Shown piece after piece: positions 1 to 10,599 of a DNA stretch of 64,000 nucleotides. The stretch lies in assembly GCF_001659605.2 (NCBI RefSeq), contig NC_035162.2, positions 6,219,248-6,283,247 of the forward strand, given 5' to 3'. The notes under the pieces were generated by a model that saw only the letters and a list, made by a program, of their open reading frames with translations, was not told where the DNA came from and ran no database searches. Both the position numbers and the translations under genes were made by a program. Positions within the stretch are counted from its first letter, which is position 1. Each line of letters opens with the position of its first letter. This stretch comes from Manihot esculenta. Its lineage: Eukaryota; Streptophyta; Magnoliopsida; Malpighiales; Euphorbiaceae.

Positions 1-1068
1 CAAATATGCGCTAATTAGGATAAGAGAAAGCAACCATAGCTTCATGCACTTTTTCTTTTTCTAGCTTTAATTAGAACAATATCGTATTACCATTCTTATC
101 ATCATTATTAAGCAATCTGGATGTTATTCCCTCCACGAAGGCAGATTTTGCATATTTATCATGACCAAAAAGACTACTTCCTTAGACTCAAGTGCTCTTC
201 TTTTTTCCAAAGTTCTAATTAAATATGGAGCTCCTATTAATTAGTGCTCTTCATATTCCCTTCGTTTGTTCTTCTTTCCCACTTTACCACAAATCTCTTC
301 TTCTTCTTTTTTGCTCTGCCTCTTTCCAATTTCCATGCTCTTTCCTCGCAAACTTGTTCGTGAACCTTGTTAATATAAGCTATAAGAAAGCAGTAGAAGG
401 AGAGAAATACTTAATTATATAGTTATATCAGGTGAAAGTGCAAAAACTTGCTGTGTGTGCGCATTGAGGGTTATGAATGTTTGCTCTTGTTGCATCTACT
501 AGGAGTTATAAATTAATGAAAAGCATTGATCTCAAAATTGAGAATCTGGGCCATAAGGATAAGGATGGTTTGTAATGATTTGCACATTTTCTAATCATAG
601 ATATTGTTTGTTTTAGATGAAAATTCGTCAAAATTTTCAAAAATTTTGTTGATTAAATGATAAAATTTGTTGTAATAATAGTGATTATATACGTAAAATG
701 TGTGTGTTAAGAACATATCAACATTATCAAACTTTAGTTGCATGTTCTAATCAAATGGCTATAAAAAGTTTTTACTACAATATGTGCCTTAGCTTAGATA
801 TATTCAAATTGTCTCCTGAATTGTGAAATCTTGAAAGTTATACAACAACATGAATTTTTTTTTTTCTAAAAAAACCTTCAAAACTTCCTCATTGGATTCA
901 CTGAACTAGCTATCTCAAGCTTTCTGTAGCAGCATATATAGAACTCACATTAATTACTGAAGGAAAAAAAAATCAGAAAGGAATTTCAGATTATTTTAAT
1001 TCATTTCACCTAGGATGCCCTTAGGCTTCCTTACTTTGAACAAATTTTGATTTTGCTAGAAAGGAAAT

Positions 1069-1152
1069 GAAATCCTAATTGAGGTTTTTCTATAATGAAA
1101 TCCTAATTGAGGTTTTTCTATAATAAAATCCTAATTGAGGTTTTTCTTTAAT
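1069..1152. repeat. 28-bp direct repeat, three copies
   Basis: Three head-to-tail copies of a 28-bp unit containing AATCCTAATTGAGG begin at 1069, 1097 and 1125. Copies one and two are identical. The third has a G-to-A change at its first base and drifts at its end. Confidence 0.85.
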
Positions 1153-2228
1153 AACATATAGAAATAGAGGGAAAAATTTAAACTAAGTGAGAATTCGATA
1201 GTAAGAAAAGAAACCACTAGATTAGAGATCAGAGCTTAGATCTCTTAGATTTACTCAAACACACTTACTATTATATTAAGTCTGTGAGTGCTTTGAACTT
1301 TCGATTTTTAATAATTAATTTTGATGTTAAATTTAATATTTTATTTTTAATAAATTATACCCCTCTTTCTTCTCATATATTTTTTTAAAAGATAATTTTA
1401 TAGAAATTATTGTGAACACATAAAATCTTTTAATTTTTAAAATTAGAAATTCATACAAAAATATTGTGAATATCAATAATCATCATTTTGTTAATATAAA
1501 ATACTAATTTTGATTAATTTGGGTCATAGTTAATTAATTATATTGGCTATAATGAAAATATACTTTTAAAATTGCATTTTCATCGAAAAAATAAAAAAAA
1601 AATTTAGATTTTAGTATTATAATATATGTCACATCAATAATAGTGGAAAAAATAAAATTTTTAATTTGATTATAGGCTATAATTAATATAAAACTTTAAA
1701 ATTAGTTACAAGCTATATAAAAAAAGCTCTTTCGGATTATTTAGCTTTTCAGAGATTATATCATTAGACCTAAAATTTTAAATTTTGTTAAAGTTTTCGT
1801 GCATCCATATTTAATATTTTTAATAAGTAATTAGTGATTAGTAAAAATAGGAAATTAACCGCATTCATTATCATTTATAAGTTAGAGTAATTCTTACATG
1901 ATAAAAAATAAATAAAAATCATTAGGCTCCGGCATCTCCCCACTGATACCACCCCCTTTCTGCCATGGACCACCAATCCTCACCGTCTGCTACACTCGAT
2001 CAACAACAAATCAACAAATAGAGCATGGCAGAAGAATGAGCAGAGGGAGAAATGCAGAATACTTGGAAGGAGCAGAGTGAGAAATTATGCTGGTGTTAGT
2101 GCAAGAGAGAGTGAGGGAAGGATTCAGAGAAAAATTGGCTTAATAAAAGCCAAAATACTTGATTGCCCATAGGAATTGCCAGTCTTTACTTTATTCTTTT
2201 CTCTCTTTGTGCCGCTTCTCCTGCTTGA

Positions 2229-2429
2229 GAAAGAAATGCACTTATCCTGAAGTCTGAAACTAGCGCTACGTACAAGTTCTTCCATGGCTATTTTACAACG
2301 TCATACATAAAAGCTTTCAAGACACTGAGCTGTGATAAGAAAGTTGATTCAGTTGTTGAGGCACTTCATGTGGGTTCTTTGAATTTGAGAGCCATTGGGA
2401 TCCATGAAGTTGAGGATAGGAAAAAATAA
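2229..2429 (+). pseudogene. Coding-like fragment of unknown origin
   Basis: A 66-codon open stretch follows an in-frame stop and ends at TAA (2427-2429). It lacks a convincing ATG or splice acceptor. The amino-acid mix (TYKFFHGYF, KVDSVVEALHVG, LNLRAIGIHEVE) looks like real protein rather than AT-rich noise, and it sits in a GC-richer island (about 1920-2600) inside otherwise noncoding DNA. I do not recognise the family. It could be a captured gene fragment, an exon of an unseen gene or chance. Confidence 0.25.
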
Positions 2430-4174
2430 GCCGGAGAAAAGAGTGACTACTCTTTGATAATGAAGAAGTGGAATAATTGGCATAGGATGAGGGATAGAGA
2501 GAGATATATTAGGATAAACTAGAACAAAGGGATAGTAAAAAATTTTGCTACATGCATTGATTATATTCTAGGTATTTGGGGATTAGTATATATTCTTTAT
2601 CTTTTGATTCATCCCAAAAAATTTACTTGTTTAAATGTTAGATAAAAAATAAATGCACTCACATATTAAGTCCAATAATAAGTGTATCTGAGTAAATCTG
2701 AAAAATTTTAAATTTTATTCTTTCGATTCTCAATTTGCAATTAAAAAAAAATAACTAAATAATTTTTAATTTTCTTTTAATTTAATTCAAAATAATTGAT
2801 GTAAATTATTTAATAGTTTTTACCTGCTAATTTTCTATTAATTTATTAATGTGAGACCTTTAGTCACATGAATTTAGTCATAAGAATTCGGTGTGGACAA
2901 GAAATTGATAATATACATTTTATAAAAGCATTTAGTCACATGCATTGATTGGCTCTTTCTTTTTTTTTTTTTCTTACTCTTTTTCTCGGTTAAAGATCAA
3001 AGCCTAACCCTAAGAGAAGTAAACCCAATTTTACATTGCTTGCGGCTTCTAGCTTTATTGCGAGCCAAAGGAATTGTGGCTTCTAGCTGTATTGCTTTTG
3101 ACAGTGATGAGCAAAGGGGGCCAAGGGTCATTGTCCTGAAAATTTTTAAATTATGAAGGGATATTTAGGTAATTTTTTATATAATAAAAAAATTATCACT
3201 AAATTTTTATATATTTAAAAAATTTATTAATTAATCTTTATTTTATAATTATTCAATTAAAAATATTTTATATTTTATAAAATTAAAATTTTAAATATTT
3301 TTATCAAATAAATTCTTTTTCATCTTCAATACTATTTAATTATTTAATTTTAATTGTTTATTTTATTTTTTTCCTTCCGTTCTCTATTTTTTCCAATTTA
3401 AAAAAATTTATTTTTTATCTTTAAAATTAACTTTAATACGTATTTTTTAAAAAATTATTTATTCATTTTATATGCTATTTTTATTATTAAAATGTAATTA
3501 TTTCATTTAATTAGTTTTTAATCTATTTATATAATTAAAATTATTCACTAAATTATCTAAATTTAGAAAAATAAATTTTAAATTTTTATAAATAAAATTA
3601 TTTTATAAATAATATTTTATTAATTAATGAGTTTCATGAACTATTTAAATTTAAAAAATAATTTAACTTTAAAAAAATATAAATTAATGGATAATAGATT
3701 AGATTATTTAAATTTAGAAAAAATAAAATGAAAATATTGTTTTTAAAATAATAGGTTAAATAATTTAATTAAAAAAAATTACAGTAAATATTATATTAAA
3801 TTGATATGTTACTTTAAAGTATAATTCTTTTATATGTTTGTATGTCATAGTAGAAATGGTTTTTTCTATAATAAATATTATTAAAAATTAATTTTATTAA
3901 GAAATCATTTATTGATAGAGTGATTATTAATTTATATTGAAAAATATATTTGTAAACATTTAAAAATGAAGTTGTTATTAATATATTTTAATTAATAAAA
4001 AAAATTATAATATTTTATTAATTCTTATAAATTTTTTGAATAAATATTTATTTTATATATTTTATTTTACTTAACCATTCATTAAAATTGAGCCCAAACA
4101 AAATTTCAACAGTCACTAGTTTTTGAAGCAATTTAAAGTTGCAAACTAACCAAATCTCTTGCATTACATGTCAG

Positions 4175-4494
4175 TAGTAGAGAAACCTGGCCACAGACAA
4201 ACTCCAATGACATGGATGGGCATAGAGAAGCAAAATTGCAGACACAACAAAGATCTGGTCACCCAGTTGAGGTAAGTACTGGAATCTACATCTTGAATTG
4301 CACATTTTGTATAAATTTTTCATTTGGAATTCACATTTTGTGTGTGGTTGGTCACCTAATGTGCAAAACATATTATGCAGGAATGCAATTCAACTAAGTT
4401 GAAAGGCTACTTAGGAACCAATTTAGATTGCAAGAACCCAAGCTTGGAATTCACATTAGGCAGACCAGACTGGCAAGGAAATGAACGTAATTAA
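4175..4494 (+). CDS. KAN: KANADI-type GARP transcription factor, last two exons
   Basis: Two terminal exons of a KANADI gene: 4175-4271 and 4381-4494 (TAA), joined by a GTAAGT...GCAG intron in phase 0. The first exon reads SRETWPQTNSND, matching the conserved segment after the GARP domain in KANADI proteins (LWSNSSREAW in relatives). The second ends with the family's C-terminal signature LEFTLGRPDW, followed by QGNERN. KANADI proteins are nuclear repressors that set abaxial organ identity, and KAN4/ATS also acts in ovule integuments. The DNA-binding GARP exons are not in the window, so the upstream intron exceeds 4 kb or the gene is truncated. The signature resembles KAN1/KAN2 more than KAN4. 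An in-frame ATG at 4212 is internal, not the start. Family assignment is firm; which paralogue is not. Confidence 0.8.
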
Positions 4495-5589
4495 TATAAT
4501 TTTGCTATACCTTTCTTGTCTAGTGATCTTTTCATTGGAATTTCCTTGGAGTGTTTCAGTGTAGTCTTCAAGAATGAGAAGGCATAGAGTTATTTATATA
4601 TATAAATATATATAAGATTGTTAACAAAGCTGGAGGAAGTTGAAGAAGAATGATGAGGAAGAGAGTCGGGTTAATTTCTTTCTAGTTCAATGCATTTTCA
4701 AGTCTTCTTTTTAGTTGAGACGTATGTTTTGGAAGGATTTGCATGTGGCTAATGAAAGAGTTGTAATAGAAAACAAAGCATGAGACCAGGAAACCTTGAT
4801 TCTGCAGTTTGATGAAGAGGGTATATATAGCCATCATCAACCGATAGCTCTAGCCATATCAGAGGACAAAATTGCACCATAGTTAGGGTTTCTGTTATTT
4901 TTGTACTGTGTTTGGTTACTTAGTAATTCACTTGTAAAGCTTAAATTTGCTGATCATGAAACTGGCAATCTTCTTGATTTTGGAGAGAACTTTCTTTCTT
5001 TTAACAAGTCAACTTTATTATGACTTATTAGCAATTATATTCATTGTGGTCCTCAAAAAGAAGAAAAAAAAAAAAGAAGAAAGGACATATGAATTGGGGT
5101 AGGTTAAGAAGAGATGCATGACGAACTCACTTTCTCCAATCATTAAAAGCCATAACCTTTTCCTTCAAAACCGACCATGGAGAGTGAAAAAAACAGATAA
5201 AACCTTAATTTAATAGTAATTATAATAAAATAATATAATATTTGATGGATATTATTAGAAATGGGAACAAACAAAAAAAAATAACAAAAGAAATTAGGTC
5301 TTCTTGGTGTTTAAAATACAAAAGAAAGAAAAAGGCTTTGAAGAGCAAAAGTGCATTTATGAGAGAAAAGAGAGAGGCAACTCAATATAAAGTGGGCAAT
5401 TTTTCAGTGTACATGTACCTATAATCTGAATGTATAAAATTTTAATGAATTCCATTATTAATTTATACAATAGATAAGTTTATTAGAGGTTTTTTTTTCT
5501 GCTTCGCTGTTTGAGGAGAAATTTGAGATTTATAAGATTTTAAGAAAACGTTAGTTGCTTTTCAATTTTTTTAAATGTCAACGTGTAAA
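4495..5589. other. KANADI 3' region and spacer
   Basis: Downstream of the KANADI stop codon. The first few hundred bases have moderate composition consistent with a 3' UTR. No further gene is seen. A 60-codon open stretch at 5242-5424 is lysine-rich low-complexity translation and was not accepted. Confidence 0.4.
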
Positions 5590-6500
5590 GATAAATACTG
5601 AATAATGGTATATATATATATATATTCCATTGTTTAAATTAAGAGCATATTTATTTATTATATTTTATAAAAGGAGGAATTGTTTTGTCTTTTATCTCTC
5701 ACATAGTGTGCATTGAAGGGTTGCACAGAATTAACATATTTTTTCTTATAAGTTTCAATACAATCAACATGTATTTTTCTTATTTCTCTTTTCACGGTAT
5801 TAGAGTGGGTTAAGATTTTTTGTTCTATCTCCATCCTCTCTATTTCTCCTCAAAATCGGTCATCTTTTTACTGTATTTAACACCTCCCCACCAAAATCGG
5901 TTTTGCATGCTAAATAGATCTCATGCGGAATGAGAAAATAATAATAAAAAAAATAAAACTATAAAAATAAAAAATAAATAATCCATACTTTTATAAAATA
6001 TAATAAATATAACCATAATTTAAGATAATAGAATATATATAAAAATATACATCACTATTCAGTATTTATCTCAGCGCCTATTCAGTATTTATCTCAGCGC
6101 TTAAATCTATCAATTTCACCGATGAATTTGCATTTCACCTTGTACACCCATTTGCAACCTATGACTTTTTTACCTTTAAATAAAATTATAACTATCCGAA
6201 CTATTGTACAATTTCAGATAATTTATACTGCATTTCATTAATTCAATTGGCGTCTTCAGTGAGGATTCATTAATCCCTTCATGTTTCCACCACTGCTCAG
6301 CTTGCAAACCTGCTCATAAAGCCATTATTTTTAGATTAACATCAAACACTTATATTTCAAGTTACCTATGGTCTCTTTTCCGATTTTAACTTACAAGAGA
6401 AGTGTATAAATAAATACTGAATAGTGATATATATTTGTGTGTATATTCTATTGTCACGAGTCATTGGCATATTTATTATATTTTATAAAAGCAGGAGATA
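5590..6500. mobile_element. Ty1/copia LTR-retrotransposon remnants, rearranged
   Basis: A related sequence beginning ATAAATACTGAATA and continuing into TATTTATTATATTTTATAAAAG occurs three times: forward from 5590, inverted at about 5985-6103 and forward again at about 6405-6500. The first copy runs to about 5794 and is followed by GGTATTAGAGTGGG (5796-5809), close to the tRNA-Met primer-binding site GGTATCAGAGC of copia elements. This suggests these copies are LTR fragments. The inverted copy abuts a minus-strand piece of copia reverse transcriptase. Within the inverted copy a 23-bp piece with ATTTATCTCAGCGC is tandemly duplicated (6056-6102). Copia identity rests on the pol fragment and the PBS-like site; LTR boundaries were not resolved. 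Confidence 0.6.
6107..6375 (-). pseudogene. Copia polyprotein fragment (reverse transcriptase start)
   Basis: Read on the minus strand, this piece contains WWKHEGINESSLKTP followed, after a stop or shift, by KKVIGCKWVYKVKCKF and GEIDRFK. That is the hallmark entry to the copia reverse transcriptase domain (VIGCKWVYKIK..DGSIERYKARLVAKG in intact elements). It stops just before the ARLVAKG motif and runs directly into an LTR-like copy, so most of the RT and all RNase H are missing. It is a dead fragment. Confidence 0.75.
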
Positions 6501-6689
6501 TGTGATGCAAGTGCGATAAAATCAAGCGGTTATTAAAGATTTCGTATTTATTTAGTTAAAAATGAATTATTTAAAGTGAAATTAAACTTTTTTCCCTTAA
6601 TGGGAAATTAACACCCACCGGATGATATTCCATTGGATTTGCTATATTTAAAAATTAAATTTCAATTACATAAACAGTTAAAAGAAATA

Positions 6690-7717
6690 GGGTAATTTAC
6701 GATTTAGTCCCTGGGTATTACCATTATTAACAAGTCAGTCCCTGTATTTTTAGAAACCTATTAAAACGTCCTTATATTTTCTCTCCGTCAACGAAATAGT
6801 CCTTCTGTCTATTTTTGCCGTTAAAAATATAGTAAAAGACTATATTACCCCCCATTATTTTTCTCCTTCTCCTCCTCCTCCCTTTTCTTCTTCATCAATT
6901 CTTCTTCTGCTTCTTCTGCTTCTTCTCCTTCTCCTTCTTCTTTTGCTTCTTCTCCTTCTTCTTCTTCTTCTGCTTCTCCTTCTTCTTCTTTTGCTTCTTT
7001 TTCTTCTTTCTCTTCTTCTTCTTCTTCTCATTCTTCTTCTTCTTCTTTTTCTTCTTTCTCTTCTTCTTCTTCTTCTTCTTCTTCTTCTTCTTCTTCTTTT
7101 TCTTCTTCTCCTTCTTCTTCTTCTTCTTCTTTCTCTTCTTCTTCTTCTTCTTCTTCTTCTTCTTCTTCTTCTCCTCCTCCTCCTTCTTCTTCTTCTTCTC
7201 CTTCTTCTTCTTCTTCTTCTTCTCCTTCTTCTTCTTCTTCTTCTTCTTTCTCTTCTTCTTCTTCTTCTTCTTTTTCTTCTTCTTCTTTTTCGGAGGAGGA
7301 GGAGGAGGAGGACGAAAGAAAAGACAGGGACTATTTCGTTGATAAAAAGAAACGATAAGGACGTTTTAATAGATCTGAGAAAAGATAGGGACTATTTGGT
7401 TGACATAAAAAAACGATAAGGACGTTTTAATAGATATGAAAAAAGATAAAAATATTTTAATAGATTTTTGAAAATGTAAGGACTAACTTGTTAATAATTG
7501 TAATATACAAGGACTAAATAAATGGTTTTATTTGAGGGTAAAATTGGATTTTAAAAATTTTCTCTCTCCTCCTTTATCTAATTTTAACGGAAAATAGGAC
7601 GGAAGGACTATTTCGTTGACGAAAATAAAACATAAGGACGTTTTAATAGGTTTCTAAAAATACAGGGACTGATTTGTTAATAATGGTAATACCCAGGGAC
7701 TAAATCATAAATTACCC
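6690..7717. mobile_element. Non-autonomous Mutator-like element with long TIRs
   Basis: The ends are long, nearly perfect terminal inverted repeats of about 137 bp: 6690 to about 6827 and 7717 back to about 7581. Both start GGGTAATTTA.GATTTAGTCC and share the segment reading CAACGAAATAGTCCTT. The 9-bp sequence AAAGAAATA lies immediately outside both ends (6681-6689 and 7718-7726), an exact target-site duplication of the length typical of Mutator transposition. There is no transposase. The interior holds a large CTT tract, a short GGA tract and at least two extra direct copies (about 7318-7436) of the inner part of the 3' TIR (ACTATTT.GTTGA...AAGGACGTTTTAATAG), at a period near 62 bp. Confidence 0.9.
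6858..7311. repeat. (CTT)n microsatellite with terminal (GGA)n
   Basis: About 430 bp of almost pure pyrimidine, mainly CTT with interspersed CTC, TTT and TGC, is followed at about 7291 by seven GGA triplets. It lies inside the Mutator-like element. One frame reads as a poly-leucine open frame, which is a composition artefact. Confidence 0.95.
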
Positions 7718-7726
7718 AAAGAAATA

Positions 7727-8559
7727 CTCGTGTTTCGCTTCAATCGAGCGGATAAACGAGTGGATTGGGGCCAAGCTCGACTAAGCCAAACATAGATTTA
7801 CTTTACTTATGATTGAAAATTCACTTCTTTAGTTTAATTATTCGAAATTATATTAATAAATTATTACATAATATATTATTTCTTAAATTATCTATTCTTT
7901 GCATTTGAAATGATATTTATAATATAAACTATATAAATAAACAGTTTTTAAAAATTTTTATGTATATCTATTATAACTGAAAAGTTCAAAATGTACTTCA
8001 ATTAGGTAAGGCTGATTTAGGTTGGGCTCAAAATATCCAAGAATAGGCCCAGCTCAAAAATCACCCACGTAGGCGATCCTTTTCGCCGGACCGGCCGCCT
8101 GGCCGCGGCAGTCCCCAATAGCCTGGCATGTCCACAATCAGCATCTTAAAGTGAACAAATCAAAAGAAGACGTACATGAAACCACAATGAAATTTTAACC
8201 AGATCTAAATTATTCAATTTTAGATGCATGCTCATTAGGATGCAATTAAACGTAATGGTGACCAGAAAACAATTCATAGAAGGGAAAAAAAAACTATACA
8301 CTCATTTCATTACATTACACTAATGAAATCCTTCACAGCTGCATCTTATAATTACACAAATACAGAGTTTGAACTTCGAATAAGCATATATCTGACATCG
8401 CAATGCCCATCACATGTGCTTTCGAACTGCGGTACTAGATTGCACCAACAAAACTATCATAGCAGTGATGAGGCTTGAGGAAGTCGTTAAAGGCCAAAAG
8501 GACGTGTAAATGTCCAGCCAAACAAGGATATCCACATACAGACTTCATTGCATCATGGG
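7727..8559. other. Spacer and 3' region of membrane protein gene
   Basis: No gene is seen. It is AT-rich to about 8030, then has a short GC-rich patch (8065-8115, with GGCCGCGGC). From about 8270 onward composition fits the 3' UTR of the minus-strand gene ending at 8560. Confidence 0.4.
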
Positions 8560-10526
8560 TCAATCCGACACCTTGTCTGGATCCTGAAAGCGCTTCACAT
8601 GCCGACCAGAAGAGTAAGCTGAAATTGCTGATCCAGTCATCCTCAGCGAGCGCTTAGCTACGCCCACACTTTTCTTTGTCACCAACCAGACAGTCCAGAA
8701 AAATCCAATCCAACCTGATTTACACAGTTTTCATATCCCAAAGTTTACGCACAGGAGCACATTAGGCTAGTAATATCAAACAATATGGCAGGCATTACAT
8801 AATCTTATGCCATAATATCAAGAAGATATTAGATCAGAGACACCACGAGTAGAAAGCTATAAATTGTCATCATACAATTTTAACAGTATCTGAGAACATT
8901 TGTCCAGACACCAGTAAACGTTCAAACTATCAAGGAACCAGAACTGGATGTTCATGCATGCATGTCAAGATGAAACAACAAAACAGCCCCAGGTAGTCCT
9001 GACCAACGGGTCAGGCTGGGCCATTTTGGTTCCGGTCCCTGGAACCAAAAGCCCAGACCAGGTTCGGACCATAGAGTCTCATACCAATAGTTGAAAATTG
9101 TTCCGATCTTCTTTTTTTTTTTTTTTTCAGAGAAAAAAACTGCCAGTTTGAATCCCGAGACAGAGAACAATCCAGTTTCAGTTTGGATCCAAGGAGCTTT
9201 AATCCAGGTCCGGACTGATTGTGCTCGAGTCTACTCACAAGAATCCACAGGGATAGGGCAATTAAGGGTAGAACATAATATAATTTTATCTAGCTATCAT
9301 TCTCAATTTGTCTCCAAAAACATTATGCATCATTATCGTTGCAATTGCAGCCTCTCTCTTTTTTTAATTCAAGTCAGGTACTCATAAAAATAACTAAATG
9401 CTGCTAAAGACTTTTCTCCCTCATTCATTATCTTTTTGGAAGGCTTGGTGTTTGATTGAAAACAAAAGGCCACCCTTAGAATTCAAAATACATCAAACTT
9501 GATTCCCACACTAAAACAATTCAATTGATTTCTTTTCCAACAATTCTAATGTTTTGAATGAAAAAAAAAATTCAATTCTTTTTAATTTAAAAATTTTTTA
9601 TTTTAAAATAAGTTCGAATCTTGTACCTCATTTGAATTCTTTTTCTACAAAATTAATAATGCCAAATGAAGGGGATAGGAATAACTCTACAATTTCAGGG
9701 ACATATAAATGGGCATATTGAAAAGTTTATTTTGCTCTACCTGTAGCTACAAGAACAGCTATAATTGCTGAAATTGTTGCTGTGGAAATGACAAATATAG
9801 CAACCGATAAGGCCCCAATATATATAGCTGTTACGCAAGCAAAGAAAAAGGCCAAGAAGCCTCCTACAGCTGCCAAGGAAATGAGAAGAGAGACGACAAT
9901 TGCATTGACAGTGGCTGCCAGAAAGAAAAGCATAAACACAAGCAGTCCTGTCAAGGTTAGAAGAGTGATAGTCCCAACCTGCAGAGGTTTTAAAAGTTAA
10001 CAATCATCAAATTTGTAAAATTAGGTACAAATAGGAATCCATACTCGATGTCATAAAGCTCAATGAAAAAATAAATTCGGACATTATCTTACTTTTCCAG
10101 TTGCTTGAATTAATTAAAGTTACCCATTCTTTTGTCGATTATTATCATTAAATAAATTACTAAAATTTAATTCAACAATAAAACATATAAAGTAAAATTA
10201 AAAATAAAATATTGCTAAAGAAGTGAAAGACTGATAGTAACAGTACTTACAGAAATTACGAGAAGTAACCGCAGAGGGCTGCCTCTGCGAGTCCACAGGA
10301 GAACTTTCCGGCCAGTGTTTGTAGTAGCGTCCCTAAGAAGAGGACCATTCTCCGATAAAGAGTTCTTGATCCGCTGCACTAGCGGTGCTGAAACATCGGA
10401 ATCCTGGAAGAAGATCCTTCCTAGCATAAGATGAAGCACGTCGTAGAGAGTCTCCTTCCGGCGAGCAACTTTCTTCTGGCGATGGTCGATGCCGTTTACC
10501 CCTTCCGTTTCGACCGGTCCATCCAT
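8560..10526 (-). CDS. Multi-spanning membrane protein, family not recognised
   Basis: Three exons on the minus strand: 10526-10251, 9978-9741 and 8714-8560 (TGA). Introns are phase 0 (GTAAGT...GCAG) and phase 1 (GTAGAG...CAG). The product is 222 residues. Residues 1-85 are soluble and basic (KVARRKETLYDVLHLMLGRI). Residues about 86-180 are almost continuously hydrophobic, with several membrane passes (LTGLLVFMLFFLAATVNAIV, GGFLAFFFACVTAIYIGAL and a Ser/Thr/Ile-rich segment), ending at a W-rich span (WIGFFWTVWLV). A 40-residue basic tail (SSGRHVKRFQDPDKVSD) follows. Without exon 3 the frame would run on to a stop at 9727, but the acceptor at 8714 restores a coherent protein in phase. The hydrophobic block recalls lipid-droplet hairpin proteins (oleosin or promethin-like), but I see no proline knot and do not assign it. 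The ATG at 10526 is the first in the leader. Confidence 0.75.
8990..9240. repeat. GC-rich degenerate repeat in intron 2
   Basis: Intron 2 of the membrane protein gene contains a GC-richer segment built from degenerate GGTTC/GGACC words (GGTTCCGGTCC, CCAGACCAGGTTCGGACC, CCAGGTCCGGACTG) around a T14 run. The same vocabulary recurs in the UGPase intron at about 58560-59480, suggesting a dispersed repeat family, perhaps MITE-like. No clean ends were found. Confidence 0.45.
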
Positions 10527-10599
10527 GGCAAAGAGAAAGAGAGAGAGAAATTGAAGTTAGATTGGGACCTAGGAGATATGGATTTCTCAACAAATCATA

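Larger units (their letters stand above)
1..4174. other. AT-rich DNA, probably KANADI intron
   Basis: The first 4.2 kb is mostly AT-rich with no long open frame. Because a splice acceptor for an internal KANADI exon sits at 4174 and no GARP DNA-binding exon is visible upstream, this stretch is most simply the 3' part of a long intron whose earlier exons lie outside the window. It holds a 28-bp triple repeat, two degraded SINE-like stretches (about 1190-1290 and 2640-2700) and a GC-richer island at about 1920-2600. From about 3150 to 4080 it is nearly pure A/T. Confidence 0.5.

Noticed and set aside
4212..4397. Stand-alone 61-codon gene starting at 4212
   Set aside because: The first 20 codons belong to a KANADI exon and the rest is intron.
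6943..7419. 158-codon poly-leucine open frame
   Set aside because: It is the translation of the CTT microsatellite and internal transposon repeats. No codon bias, start context or homologue is expected.
9727..9740. Stop codon ending the membrane protein in exon 2
   Set aside because: A GTAGAG donor at 9740 and an in-phase exon at 8714-8560 give a coherent continuation, so the exon-2 stop is taken as intronic.
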